The notes under the pieces are model-generated. The model made no database searches. It was not told the origin of the DNA and saw only the letters and a list, made by a program, of their open reading frames with translations. From Spodoptera frugiperda (lineage: Eukaryota; Arthropoda; Insecta; Lepidoptera; Noctuidae): a stretch of 64,000 nt of DNA. Below are positions 46,091 through 59,305 of this stretch, piece after piece; position 1 is the stretch's first letter; each line of letters begins with the position of its first letter. The stretch covers positions 7,122,001-7,186,000 of the forward strand of contig NC_064226.1 of NCBI RefSeq assembly GCF_023101765.2, read 5' to 3'. A program made the translations under genes and the position numbers.

Positions 46091-46496
46091 TTGAATTTAA
46101 TAGATGTATACTCACTTAGGGCATTGAAAAAATATTTTAAAAACGGACTTAAACTAACTAAAACACTAACTAAATAAAAGCTACGAATTACGAAATTATA
46201 ACAATTAAAAAAGAAACTATATTACAACCTATCCTCTATGCTATAATAACCAAGCTTAAACTAAATAATTTAAAAGAAACGACTTAAATCTAATCTAATT
46301 AAAAAAAAAATTAGACTTACAATTTTATTAAAAAAACTAACTACAGTAACTACTAATACTCGATATCAAACTAAACCTACGTTAAATAGTTTAACCAAAA
46401 AACCAGGAAAACCCAACAAATAAACTTATTAATTGACAAATACAACGAAACCAATTTAGAATATACGACCACTACAGCAGGACCACTACAGACAAA

Positions 46497-47237
46497 TCGA
46501 CACCAGCAATTTATACTGCGCTAACTCAAAAAGCGTACTTTACAGTAGAGGCGTTTAAAGGGAAAAATGCGATAACTTTTACATTAATTAAGATACTTTT
46601 TTGAAATTTGGTATGCTTAATATTTCATTTATTCATTGTAATATCTCATATTTATATTTTCTTAATTATTTCTATTTTTCAATTTAGCGCAAGTTAGCCG
46701 TATATAAACGTAATTCATCAAAAAAAAATTACATCTTATACACGTCTAACTAATGTTAGCGTAGTGTAATACGGGACGTCGTAGTGCATGATCAATCATC
46801 TGATGCATATTTCAATATTTTATAAAGAACATGTACTTACTCACAAAAATAATAGTCAACGTACCATTAATAAACTAATTAATACGTTAACACATAAGTA
46901 TTTACTATGTAAAAGTCGCTAAGTCGTTCATTTTACAGACGAACAAGTATACACACGAACGCACTAAACTACGCTAACTATGAGTTAGCGCAGTGTTGCA
47001 CAAACTTTGACCAAAGTGATCCCCGCGCACACTCCGCTAATAATAGTTGGCGTAATATAAATCGAGTGATTTCAAAAAGTACCTTTACTTAGCGTTTTAT
47101 AAGATTTGTAACTTTCTTATTTTTGCATATTTCTTCTCAATTTTTTATGACGTATGTAAACTCACTTTTTAAGCAACTTGGCATAAAAAAGTTTTTTCCA
47201 AATTTCGAGTTAGCGTAGTATAAATTGCTGGTGTCGA
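46497..47237. mobile_element. TIR element with internal TTAGCG subrepeats
   Basis: Ends of about 31 bp (TCGACACCAGCAATTTATAC and its inverse at 47207-47237) differ at about one position. GTTAGCG(T/C)AGT-like words recur inside on both strands. No transposase is present. Confidence 0.65.
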
Positions 47238-47387
47238 AATAATCATACGACTGATAATACACTTTTTCTACGATAGTACCGAAGCGCTCGGCCGATACCC
47301 AACCAAATGAATGTAACGAAACCATAGCGCGATCTATTTCGATCCCAACGCCATCTATCGAGGATAAAGACAACTTGATTATTTATT

Positions 47388-47687
47388 TATACTCCGTTCG
47401 GGCATTTTCTTTGTACTAAAAGTTTAATTATATTGATATATTTTTTTTCATACCTTTTTACTATTTATTTACTTTTTTTCGATGAATTTTAACAATAACA
47501 TGAACCGAAGTCGTGTAACGATCGACATAGAATTATCTATACTCCGTTAGAGCATTTTCTTTGTACTAAATGTTTTATTATACTGATATTATTTTTTTCA
47601 TACCTTTTTACTATTTATTTATTTTTTTCGATAAATTAAAACAATAACATGAACCGAAGTCGTGTAACGATCGACATAGAATTATTT
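47388..47687 (+). repeat. Tandem duplication, period about 150 bp
   Basis: ACTCCGTT(C/A)G(G/A)GCATTTTC and the following sequence, through TGAACCGAAGTCGTGTAACG, occurs twice in direct orientation. Confidence 0.75.
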
Positions 47688-47719
47688 ATAAATAATTTAT
47701 TTCTTATTTTTATTTTTTG

Positions 47720-48065
47720 ATTTTTGAAATAAAAATACATCTATGTCCTTTCTAAGGTTCTAAACTATATCTGTACCAAATTTCAAACAAATCCGTCAAA
47801 TAGTTGCGGAGATTAATGGTATAAGCATAGAATGTTCGACGTGATTCTTTAATTTGACATAACTTTTTTATTTATGAACCGATTGACATGAAACAAACAC
47901 TAAATGTAAATTTAAGCATCCCACAATATATTCGTGAAAACCGCATCCAACTCGGATCAGCCGTTTCTGAGATTAGCGCGCACAGACGCGCGCACAGGCG
48001 CAAACAGACAAACAGACAAAAAAAAAGTTAATTACATTTTTGGGTTCGACATCGACATAACAATA
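47720..48065 (+). mobile_element. LINE-like 3' tail
   Basis: Contains ACCAAATTTCAAACAAATCC, ACTCGGATCAGCCGTTTCTG and repeated CAAACAGACAAACAGAC, common in tails of insect non-LTR elements. Non-coding. Confidence 0.45.
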
Positions 48066-48394
48066 ACCCCTGCTATTTTTTTTATTTTTATTTTCAATGT
48101 ACAGACAGCACTTTTCTACGATTTTATTATATGTATAGATTTGGTGGTCTCTTGTACCTCTACCATGAGTTTAAAGCAAATAGTATTTGTCGATAGTCAT
48201 AGTCAAATAGTAAAATTTTTTGTATGTCTTTACAACGCCTCTACCGGTCACCTGTGGAATTAAAAAATTGCCATACATAAAATTTACGCCGTCCTTAGTG
48301 ACCATTGTCAAATACTACTGCTTCAAAACTCATGGTAGAGGTACTCAGTTTACACGTGGTTAACACACACCTTTTTTGTGGGGAGAAAATCATC

Positions 48395-48560
48395 CAATTA
48401 TTTCTCCTGCCTTGAGTGAGACGAGAGAAAATGTCATACTTAAAAACCGCCCCGTTCCTTCTCCTGCTTTGAGCCCCCTTTAACATATAACATTGCTCGT
48501 AGCCCTACTGGGCCCAATCCTATGGTGGTCTGGCTCTTTGAGGGGGGCGCGGACACACAC
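48395..48560 (-). repeat. Dispersed noctuid-type repeat
   Basis: Inverted and diverged copy of the family at 53.7 kb (CTGCCTTGAGTGAGACGAGA, GCCCTACTGGGCCCAATCC). Confidence 0.45.
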
Positions 48561-49324
48561 ATCCTTTAGTCACTAGTGGATAGAAGTATTTTCTTTACTT
48601 CAAAAATAAGTAGGTACCTACCTAAAGGTCTGGCGGCCCTGTCTTGGGATCTTAGTCCACTACAAGATTAGATGAGACGCAAGTGGTGAAAAGGAATTTG
48701 CTTTGCTAGAATAATCAGGCGCTTAATGAAATGAAAAGCATACTTTTCCATATTATCAATTGCATAAACGCACTTGGTTTAAATTACACAATATAAAATT
48801 TATAAGTAATTAACTCCCTTTAGCGTTTGCGCATATGTAAGACGCCCGCTTCTCATGCATGAGGGTAGGCATTGCTGAGTTTCTATACAAGACAAACTAA
48901 AATCCGTTGCGTGCGGTGCGTGCGATGCGTACGATGCGGGCCTGTGGACCTTAATGCTCAAACTTTCTCCGTGCGAGAAGAGAAGAGGCCTTTGGTCAGG
49001 ATCAGGAGTGGCCACTTACAAGCTGAGGATGTGATGTGAAAACAAGGCAGTTTGCAGCAGTGAATAGATACTGCTGGCAGTTCCCGTCGTCACACTTCTT
49101 TTTTACATCAAAATAATGATCAAATTCTGAAAGATGTCAATATGACCGTTAAGTTGAAATATAATATAATATAAAATTTAATAATATAATATAGAAATAA
49201 ACACAAAAAAAAACTCAAATAAAATGTAAAACAACTAGTACTAGAATAATATCCAGTAACTTGCCATCCAGAAAATATGAAGTAAATTCGTAAGATAAGT
49301 ACGCTTGAATGAAACCTTTTGGCT

Positions 49325-50722
49325 ATGGCGGTGATACCCAAGTTTGTTCGTGGGGTTATGGTCCCCAGTGTGATGTCGAAGGCCAACGTGTTACGTTACT
49401 CTTATGGGCTGAGTGACGTGTCAGTGCGGTTCCAAAGCGATTGTTGTCCAGATAGCGGCGGTGATAAGAACCAGGGAGGTCCCACCTTGTACGATGTAAG
49501 AATGTTTAAAGTATTACGTGTCTACTGATTTGAAAGTCATTGGCAGGCCTATGTACAGCATTGGACGTCTTGAGATTTAGATGGCGATGATATAACATCC
49601 ATTTGTTGCCAGTATCCTCAAACTTGGTTGGTTTATTCCAGCCGGTCAGTCAGAGCGCCGAATGAGCTCTCGTTCATTATTACTTTAAGGTAAAACAAAC
49701 TCATACTAAAGCTACAGTTATGTTAAGAGTGTTATGTGTAGAACGAACCTATTGTCATACACCAGACTCTAGTTCTATATTGATACTTCACAGAGTAACC
49801 ACGGAGTTTTGTGCTACCTCGTCCCAATAGGAATCCTGACTTTAGAACGAATTAATAGCTTTAGCAGATACTGAGGCATGATCCGGAGTTGCAGACTACC
49901 TAGCGGGTTTACCGGAGCTCCGGCTCGAATGGCAGGAGTAGGAACGGAGTGGTTTTTAGACAGAAGAGTCTGACCCTCCCTCTCGCCTCGCCCAAGGCGA
50001 GTGAAGTTATTGAATGGTTTTCCTCCCATAAAAAAGATTTTGACTTCCATTTTTAATATTATTTGTAGAGTTTAGTTTAACTGTTTTAAATTAATTTCTG
50101 TTTAAATATTTACTTCATCATTTTCAGTGTCGCAAGTTAGGTCACAATCTTTCAACCAATAATGTGTGTCCCGGTTTTGAAACTTTGCGCAACATACCGA
50201 CTGGAGTCTTCAGGAACACGACAGGAGAGGTATTTTCATCTTATAATGAAGTATCCTATCCTAACTGATAAATATGTGTTTAACAAGCTTCTAAATTCTT
50301 AACGTTGCCCTACCTACCTACTGTGTTACGGTGCAAATTAACTGTTTTTCCTTCTTTCTTTTATATAAATGTATTGGGATATTAGTGATTTCAATACGAG
50401 AGATAATTTAATAAATTGCTTTTGTTGATTTCCACTTGAAATTTATTTCTCTTAGGTATGTCTTTATACTGTGTACTAAGATAACAATTTCATAGTTTTG
50501 TAATTGCTCACAATCACTGGAAGTGAAGCAGATCTATCTTTATTATATCTTATCTTACAGATGCTCGGCCGCAATGCAAGCAAATGCCAATGCTATCAGA
50601 ATCCAGAATACTTTTCCTTCCATCATATGAGTTTTTATGACCTCAACCTTGGCTTAAGACAATACCGCAAGGCTATACCCAAGACTAGGAGGAAACCTAT
50701 TGTTTATCGACCACCCTGTTGA
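49325..50722 (+). CDS. Uncharacterised 144-residue protein (11)
   Basis: Three plus-strand exons (49325-49495, 50128-50229, 50561-50722) join in phase 0 with consensus borders. The N terminus is MAVIPKFVRGVMVPSVMSKA. The middle has SDCCPDSGG and CRKLGHNL, and the end is SKCQCYQNPEYFSFHHMSFY, then a basic KTRRKPIVYRPPC. Cysteines are moderate and the protein is basic. It is the last gene of the small-protein cluster, and its Tyr/Arg/Pro-rich end would suit a microtubule- or flagellum-associated protein, but that is only a suggestion. The ATG is the first in frame; upstream exons cannot be excluded. The first intron contains a dispersed repeat. Confidence 0.65.
49870..50040 (+). repeat. Dispersed noctuid-type repeat
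   Basis: CGGAGTTGCAGACTACCTAG, GGCAGGAGTAGGAACGGAG and CTCGCCTCGCCCAAGGCGAG define this family. The copy sits in the first intron of gene 11. Confidence 0.6.
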
Positions 50723-53100
50723 TCATCATGTTAGCAAATCAATATATCCCTTAAGTCAACCCCTATAAGGTAGTATTTACAATTTTTAATTTTTAGAAGA
50801 AATATTTTTACTTTTGATAATGACCATTTACTTCTACTCCACTCTTACGGCATTCTATGTCACATTTCTTCTAGCTCTATTCAGTATACTTACACTCGAA
50901 AATGAATCTAGTTCCTAAATGTGAAGACTTAATTTAGATTAAGCCTTTGCATGGGGAAATATGCGAGCTGAGTTTTTGTACTCTAGACTTTAATGTTTAG
51001 AGACATAAGGGTCAAAGTGTGCTTAAGCTGTTTAGTATTTTGGCCCTTATGCCTCTAAGATGCAGATTTGAATATTGATTCTAAATTATTTCTTCCAATA
51101 TCAGTTCTATAAGCATTTTTATGATCTTCATTTTCTTTCTCCCGAAGTTATTCAAGGTTGGTGCTATACGTTGTATTTTTCCATTCTCCTATCTCATATC
51201 TATCTACTATCACAGACTCGTAATTTTCTCACACAATCTGTCCATATTCTTTTTAAAAAAATATAAGGAATATAAAAAATAAAGGCTGGATTTCCCCTTT
51301 ATTCTAATCTTAGTAGAAACACAATTATAGAGATTTCGTTGCCAAAAACATTCTTTTAAAATTAATAATGAATTGAAAATTATTTGAGGAATGTTTGAAG
51401 TGACGTGACATTTATTTATTTGTCATTAAGGTCTATTCTCACTTTTCTTGGAAATATTCAATTGTCAGCTAGTTAAAAGATTATTTATAGCACTTATTAG
51501 AGGTTTTACAAAGAAATAAGGGCCCAGTCTACGTTCAAAACTTACCCACATTAAATTGTAAAATATTCGAACGTTGGTTGAACCTATTTACTTGGAATCA
51601 AAGACTTAAATTGAGAATAGACATGTAACTGTTTATACCATCATACCTAGTGCTTTTTTATAATCAACTTTTTTTAAATCTGTAATTTAATAAATATTTG
51701 TAATATTACGAATGTTAATCAACACGTAATTACAAACAAAAAAAAAGTATATTACAAATTGTTAAAAATAAAATTATAGAAGAAGCATATTTTTTGTTTT
51801 ATTTTTATGATTTTGTAGTGTTTAACCATTCTAATCTAATCAATTCTTCAGAGTCCATACGAGTATACATAGATATATGAATTGTGAACAAAACATCGAC
51901 CATAAAAACCTCTTCAGAAAAAGCTAAGCACCGTTCTCTACACATACTTGATGACTTAATCACTTTATTTATCATCAATCTTTCGAAACCTAATCTCAGG
52001 ACTTAATGGAATTCCATCGTTATTTACACGTAATTTGCTTACATTAAGTAAAACAAATAGCGGGAATATGATTTATGTGTGTTAATAAGCATGCTGGTGC
52101 AAATTACTGCTCGTTACACACTGCTGCCTTCGAATCTACATACTTGACCGACTACACGAAGAAAAACTTTGATTTTAATATCATGCATCATTTAGCTTGA
52201 ACTTTGAGAAAATGTTTAGACAAAACAATTTATTATTATTCTAACTAAACAATTTACCTAAGTAAATCTCGAAATTATCTATGAATAAAAAAAAATGTAA
52301 CTAAAAAATCTAGAGACATCTAGTTTTTCGGGCGGGAAGTTGTTATGTAGCGCTTACTGTCTCCAGCTGTCAACTTTCGAAGGTGCGTGTCGCTATGACC
52401 GATAGATGGCTCTGAATGTCACAGTTTTATAAAGTTCCACAGTTTTCCTCCGTGGCGCCACTTTCGGTATGAATATTTTTAATAGGCATGTTTCCTACTA
52501 GTCAAATTCAATACTTTTTTCGAAACGTCAAAAACTATATTTTCTATGAACTTTGTATGAAATACTCTATTATGACGTCATCAGATTTTTACGTCAAATA
52601 GCAGACTTATTTCTAGAAATGTAGCTAGAAAAAATCGAAAATTAAGTAGTTCATCAAATTTATGAATGAGATTGAGATTATTTTTGAATATTTTATTATA
52701 TTGAAAAGTTGTAATAATTTATTTTTGACCCAGTCATCATCCCTATTGTGTTTAAATTAAAATTATACTGATAATCATTTTTTTCGTATCGTGGCATGAA
52801 TAATAACATAACTGAAATATTTTACTACTACTACTTGAGCATTGACTAGGTGACTACCTTAGTACTGTGATAAACTCAGATTGTAATGCCTGAAATGTTG
52901 AATACAATGTCATACTGTAGGTACAACACATAATATTATCGTCTGTTGTTTTATTTAATAACATTAGAGAAAAAAACATCATTATAATAACCATTAAAAA
53001 TAAAATAACAAACACTAAGAATGTGAAACCGAGACTTCATTATGCATAATTGCATGTCGTCTAAACATAAACACCACGTTTCTTTGCACATGGCTTGTTA
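50723..53100. other. AT-rich region without genes
   Basis: No exon-like segment or clear repeat with defined ends was found. Confidence 0.4.
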
Positions 53101-53104
53101 ATTA

Positions 53105-53290
53105 ATATATAAGAAACTGCGAAAGCCATACATACTGCAATCAACAGTTGCCATGAAATACAACGAGGCCACGACATGTGTCAGACAGATCAAAAATGCA
53201 AAGGAAATTGATAAAAACGCATTAATTGCACTCAACAATAGTCTGTTTAACAGCACAAACAAGAACAAGTTCACATTATGGGTGTAAAAA
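53105..53290 (+). promoter_or_regulatory. Possible TATA promoter and 44-codon frame
   Basis: TATATAAGAAA (about 53107) is followed about 30 bp later by an initiator-like sequence (GCAATCAACAGT) and then an ATG at 53153. The ATG opens a 44-codon frame (MKYNEATTCVRQIKNAKEID and onward, ending NKNKFTLWV). The spacing is that of a real core promoter. The short product is unknown; a first exon or a decayed gene is possible. Confidence 0.25.
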
Positions 53291-53400
53291 CATTAAATCA
53301 TCGGTTATACCAGTTTTTGAGTAGCTCTCACTACGCCGTCGCCAGACGAGCGCGCATTTGTTTGTTCACATAAGTGTGGCACGGACGGTCTGGCATCAAA

Positions 53401-53615
53401 TCGCACCCTTAGATGAAGACTCCGTTAACTCAAAAAGTACCCGTTTTGAGTTAATGGCATTTTCAAATCCTCGTATCGAGTTCCTATACGGACTCACGTA
53501 ATATAGTATTGTTAGATTTTTGATATATTTTCTTAATGTAGATATATTAGTTTTTCTTTATTTCTGAAACAACTGGTGTTTTGAATTACCGGAGTCTTCA
53601 TTTAGGGGGGTGCGA
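53401..53615. mobile_element. MITE of about 215 bp
   Basis: TCGCACCCTTAGATGAAGAC at the left is mirrored by GTCTTCATTTAGGGGGGTGC at the right. The interior is AT-rich and non-coding. Confidence 0.65.
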
Positions 53616-53694
53616 AATGTGAACACTTATTCCTACCGTTGCAGCTTAGTGTACAGTTTTCTTTGCTTCCAAGCAAGATTGAAGCATTTTGTCA

Positions 53695-53915
53695 TTTGTA
53701 GGCCGTCAGACCACCATAGATTGGGCCCAGTAGGGCTATTGCAAGCAATACCAAGCAACACCACCATCCGGAGTTGCGGTCTACCTAACGGGTTTACCGA
53801 CTCAAAAAGCAGGAGTAGGAACGGGATAGTTTTTAGTCAGTAAGAGTCTAACACTCCCTCTCGCCTTGCCCAAGGCAAGAGAAGTCATTGGATGATTTTC
53901 TCCCCTAAAAAAACG
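53695..53915 (+). repeat. Dispersed noctuid-type repeat, well preserved
   Basis: GACCACCATAGATTGGGCCC, then CGGAGTTGCGGTCTACCTAA, GCAGGAGTAGGAACGGGATA and CTCGCCTTGCCCAAGGCAAG, then GTCATTGGATGATTTTCTCC. The best copy for defining the family in this window. Confidence 0.65.
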
Positions 53916-54449
53916 CCGCCTATTGTTTGTGTAGGATGCATGCATTCGTTAAAATGACGCTAACGTGGGTATTTACCCTTATGTGAACAAACAAGTGCGA
54001 ACATGTCTGGCACCAGCTTTACTGTCATATCGAATCTGTTACAGGTGTAATTAAACCAGTACTCTTTACGCTTCATAAGGCACTCAAAGTTTGCAGCCAG
54101 CCTATAATTCATAGCTATCGACAGTTCCCGATGCACCAGTGTTGCAAGGCACGAAACCAGATGCACCGCTCACTATAATGTACCGTATCTAATATCTATG
54201 AATTAACATGCAAACGTGTGCGTAATATATTTCAATTACAATGCAACTGTTGTTCTTGTTTATAATTATAAACTCGGATGGTTTAATTTAACTTGCGACA
54301 TCCTGAAAAAGATGACGTGCGACGTGGTTCAAAAGAACGGTTTCCAAATCATTGAGTAGTTAGCAAAAGTAAATGTTTCGATTTACTGGTCCGACTGAGA
54401 AAAACTTGAGGTCCTTGAAGATTAAAAAAATATTCTTATCATTTTATTA

Positions 54450-54615
54450 ATCCGACCCGGAGTTGTGGAATGCCTAGCGCGTACCGGGGCTCTGGCTCGA
54501 ACAACAGGGAGTAGGTACCTACGGGGCGGTTTTTAGCCAGTAAGAGTCTGACACTGCCTCTCACCTCACCTAAGGCGGGAGCAGCTATTGGATGATTTTC
54601 CCCTGTAAAAAAACA
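54450..54615 (+). repeat. Dispersed noctuid-type repeat
   Basis: Copy of the 53.7-kb family (GGGGCGGTTTTTAGCCAGTA, GCAGCTATTGGATGATTTTC). Confidence 0.6.
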
Positions 54616-55529
54616 GCCTAAAAATAATCTAAGCATTTTATTATTTAATTTTTTTTTTTATTTTGACTACATATTTCTCTTACGAACTACAATTCCCTTT
54701 TAAGCTATTAATAGCTTACGAAATCCATTTTATTACAAAAATGCATACTGCTTCAAGATGGAGAATCACAGCTCGACCTACCAAGTAAGAACAATAGTAA
54801 GTGCAGTCACGCATCTTACTGACTTTTCCAATTTCCCACAGCCTCGACTTCAAAGTGCGGGAGCTTATCTTATGCCACCTCGCTTGTTCAACTACTGCAC
54901 ATAATGTGTTTATTACTTAACAGCGTTCTACTTAGCCATAATTAGCGCCTTGTACATCATAATGATAGCTGTGTTCAGCAAAACTGTTGATTAAAGCTTT
55001 TGGCTTTGTTTGGTAATTGTTGTTTGTGCTTAGGTTCACAGTGGTGTCTTAAAAGAGATTGAGATCTCTATATTTGTTTCGATGTTTTTCTTTAGTCAGA
55101 TATGTAATGTCTAACCATGCATTCGAAGCTACCCGTTGGAATGAACACCTAGTTTCACTAATGGACAGACTAAAAGATCTTCTTTATTTGTTGACATTTC
55201 AAAAATACAAACTTTTTAAATCGATTTAATTGAAATAAATGATTTGACTTTGACTAATTTTAAAATGTATGCTTAGGTGCTTCTTTAAACACATAAATAG
55301 ATACGACTTCGTCGCATAATAACAGCTCTATGACTTGTCATTTGATTTATGTGATTATCTCACGGCACATTTTTCTAAAAATACTATGTATGTAGATTTA
55401 ATGGTAAAATTATAAAGCTACGTAGTTTTATTGGTTTACATTATCATTGTTGACTTTTTTTAAGAACGTTTCGTTGTTTCAATGGTGCATAAGAGCAAAT
55501 GCCGATCTCAAGATCTTTGATCTTGTGGG

Positions 55530-55740
55530 GGTCTGCGGACGGCGAGCAAGGGTAGCTCGCCGCCCGACCAAAACCAGACCTGTGAGTACCGCACGTCGCG
55601 TTATGCGTGCGCCTTATAGAACCAGACCACCACAGATAGGGCCCAATAGGGCTGATGCCTGATCCGGAGCTGGGGACAACGTAACAAGTTAACGGGGCTC
55701 CGGCTTAAAGCAGGAGAACCTGCACCGTTAACACTGTGGA
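55530..55740. repeat. Dispersed repeat related to 43.8-44.3 kb
   Basis: GCGAGCAAGGGTAGCTCGCC is the inverse of a block at about 44035-44060. AGATAGGGCCCAATAGGGCT and GGAGCTGGGGACAACG follow, as in the 53.7-kb family. Confidence 0.5.
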
Positions 55741-56276
55741 TAGACGATCAGTTGCAGCATAACTTGTCATTGGTAGGTGCTTCAATTACTTCTTGGAACA
55801 CCAATGAGTTTGTAAACACACCCACGATACAGGACAATTTCTTGTATGTGCTAACGAGGACTGGAATGACTGGCAAAAAATAATAATATTGCAAGAATAA
55901 AAAATGATGTAATTATATTTATCTACGCATTAATCGCGAATAAAAATAAACAAAAAAGCGGTTTACACTGGTTATGTTTTCCGCATATTTCTCCACACAC
56001 ATTCTCATACTGAAGTTGTGTAAATATCAGAGTTCACTAGTTTACTATGTTAAATACTACGCTAATCGATGAATCTATCAATTTGCGGCCATGTTGTTAA
56101 ATGATGATGTGTAGCACATGGCGCTCATGTGTGCTTCTGTTTACAGAATCAGTCTAATGTTGTTAGTATTTCAGATTTTTGAGCTAGATAATGAAGCAAT
56201 AGGCCTTTTAACTGGTGGTCTGCTTTATTTTATCGTAGTACGCTTGTCTAAGTTATAATCATCTTCATCTTCGTTA

Positions 56277-56563
56277 GGGTGCTTTTCCACTAAAGATGTG
56301 CTATATAGCTATGCTGCGAAGATGTAATAGCTAAGCTGTGAAACTATGTGACCATTTCCACTGATACTAAGCTATGTAGCTGTGAGAGGAAGATGCGCAG
56401 CTCGAGTATGCAATGAATCGATAGTAGGGAAGCCTCCATAGCACGCATCTTTCCATATAAAAATATATCTTAGTTGAACCCGTTTCCACCAGTGCTAAGG
56501 CAAACGAAATAACAAAAAATCCACAGCAACGTAGCATAGCACATCTCTTGTGGAAAAGCAGCC
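56277..56563. mobile_element. Harbinger-type MITE with TTA duplication
   Basis: Ends GGGTGCTTTTCCACTAAAGA and the inverse (TCTTGTGGAAAAGCAGCC) are flanked by TTA on both sides (56274-56276 and 56564-56566). CTATGTAGCTGTGAG-like internal repeats. 287 bp, no coding capacity. Confidence 0.7.
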
Positions 56564-57779
56564 TTATTGTTGCACGTGTCCAGTTGTTCTAATTAGCGTG
56601 TTTCCATTTATTTTTGAGTACTAGGATAAAATTTATGAATATGATAGTGATGAATATGGTTGAATATGATTGCCCTAAATGATAGTCCAAAGACTTATTG
56701 TCTTATTGTTTATCCGTATCTGTGCTTAAATAAAATACGATTACTTCATCAATAATTCTGATTTACTTTATATTATTAAGTATAAATATTTTTTCGATGA
56801 TAAATTCCCTAAATAGAAAGAGTTTTCCATGACTTATGACATCATGCTTCACGTTTTGTAAACGTGGTTTGGCTGAAAATTGTAATTTTCAAGCTGATAA
56901 TAAATATTTCTATACAAACGCATCCATCATGCTTATAAATCGCTTTTGATATGAAAATGATACGAGAAAAAAGATATCCGTATCGTCACGCCATTTTTAT
57001 CCCCGATGGGGTATTAGGCAGAAGTGCACAATACGGCACGTAATGCCACTGTATAATATACACCCACTTTTCCCCATTATTTTGTGGGTGAAGATATCGC
57101 AATAAAAATTGTAGATACCAAGAATTAGGTTCTCCAAACTGAAAATAATAAGGTTGGAAATCTATTAAAGAACTTTTTTGAGTTGACGATAATTATTGAT
57201 GACTAAAATAAAATAGTATACCGTACATAATTAACTATCGGTAGAGAAAACATGAGTAAAGTCTTAGGTATTTTAACTTAAAAAAAATCTTGCTATAGTA
57301 ACAGAAGCAATTGACGTAGAAACACAAGAAATATTACAAGAAATTCTGTAGTTTTTAAGACATTATTTGCATGGCAACAAATTGCAATTGCAAAACGTGC
57401 AAATACCGCAGCGTACGCATGTACTTACACCTGACCGTTTCCAAATACCGTTATTCATTACTTCATACTTCATGTGTTATATCGCAACTGTGCCCAATGA
57501 AATAAAATGTATTACGACTTACGAGATAATTCTTCGAAGTAGTAAATAGAACTGTCTGTACAGTCGCAGTTTTTACCAGTTATATGTAATTATTATGTCC
57601 CATTGTGAACAAACTTATTGTCAGACATTGGATACAATTTTAAGTTCGAGCTTATCTTCAGACTTCTTGGACGTGACTTATCTCTAAATTATCATACATC
57701 GTACTTTACCCGTTCAACAATTTGCTGTAAATCACAAAAAACATTTTACATATTAGACTACCATCTGGTCTCTACACTG

Positions 57780-57935
57780 GACTGGGAGCTGCTAGTGGGT
57801 TACCAGGCCTCCTGTTCAAAACGCAGGAGTAGAAACGGGGTGGTTTTTAGTCAGTAGGAGTCTGACACTCCCTCTTGCCTCGTCCAAAGCGGGAGTAGAC
57901 GTTGGATGAATTTCCCAATGCAAAAAAGCCTCTAC
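57780..57935 (+). repeat. Dispersed noctuid-type repeat
   Basis: Copy of the 53.7-kb family (ACGCAGGAGTAGAAACGGGG, TTTTTAGTCAGTAGGAGTCT). Confidence 0.6.
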
Positions 57936-59160
57936 ACCAACAGGACTGTCAAAATAATCCAACAATACTTTATCCAATCTAAGAATAAAACCCAAGACTT
58001 CACACTCAACTGCGTTGGTAACTATTGAACCAACCACCCAGTCGAAGTCATTTGGACAATGATATAATGTAATAGTAGAGAAATGCTACAACCGACCAAC
58101 TTCCAAGTCGTGTGTGACAAATGATGGTCATACATGTGTTGTTACCACAAATAACTGTTTATTTGAGACTTACGTGTCTATCATGTAATAATGTGATTAT
58201 TGTAACAAGCATTTTTGCGCTGTGTTGCTTATTTATTTACTTTTTAAATTATTTTCTTGTTTTGCCTGCAATATTTTATAACGGTGCAAATAAACTGTTT
58301 TTCTTTCCTTTATTAGTACCTAAGTAAGTATACATACTACTAGTACCTCAAGAAAATATTTCCTTTTAAGAGTTTGCCATAATCCCCTCCCAGTTGGCAG
58401 CCAACTTGGGGATCGCAGTTAGGTCCAGACTTAGAGAGTCATGTAATATTAAGAACTTATTCGAGACCCATCTTTCACTTGCTTATTTCCTTTTTATTAC
58501 AGTTTAATTATGTAAAGTGGTATTTATTACCAAGTATTAATTGCGAGGTACTATTAAAAGATCAAAAGTTAATCTGTAGAAAATATGGAAAACTTGTAAC
58601 TTTAAAACTCGTTACTAATTCACTTCAAGTAACTTCATTTGACCTCTACAACCTTTAGGGAAAGCAGAATTTTCGCATTTTGTTGTTGCGATTGTTACTT
58701 CTAACGGCGCAGGCGTGGGCGACACGTATGCGCACGAGTCACATCTTGCGATATCCTGTGATATGTGATAGGGTGTGGTGTAGATAATGTTACCTACTTA
58801 CTTATATAAATGAGGTCAATTGTTTTCTTTGATAACTAAATATAATAGGTAAATCTAATAATAACTTAATTTAGAATGTTTATTTGGGGTAAACATACTC
58901 GAAACGTTTTTGAACATGTAACATAAGGACTTGGAAGTCGGTTAATGATTTTCAACTATAGTATAATAGTACATTTTCAAAGATTGACTGTATTCACTTT
59001 ATTCTAGTAACAACATAGATTCGTCTTCATTATCAGTATCGATCTATTCAAGTCCATTGTATTGCATATAAGTTCTCTAATTAATACTTTATTGAGAGAT
59101 TCACTAAGATTATGCAATCATGCGTAAATTTTTAATAATTTAATTGTCGTGGAAACACGG
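57936..59160. other. No gene seen
   Basis: AT-rich with a short dispersed-repeat phrase at about 58380-58430 (CAGTTGGCAGCCAACTTGGG). No exon-like segment. Confidence 0.4.
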
Positions 59161-59305
59161 TCTGCCTTCAAACCTTTAAGAAAAGAGCGTACTCCTTTTT
59201 AAAAGTGCGGCAACGCACCTGTGACTCCTCTGATGTCGCGGGTGTCCATGGGCAGCGCTGCTCGCTTAAAATCAGGCGACCCGCCTGCCCTCAATTCTAT
59301 AAAAA
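59160..59305. repeat. Dispersed lepidopteran repeat
   Basis: AAGTGCGGCAACGCACCTGT, GATGTCGCGGGTGTCCATGG and GGCGACCCGCCTGCCC form a widely seen lepidopteran repeat end; part of it recurs inverted at 32.6 kb. Confidence 0.55.

Noticed and set aside
48800..49015. 71-codon minus frame (MATPDPDQRP...)
   Set aside because: The sequence has the repetitive CGCATCG/CGCACG wording of a dispersed repeat, with no splice context or family match.
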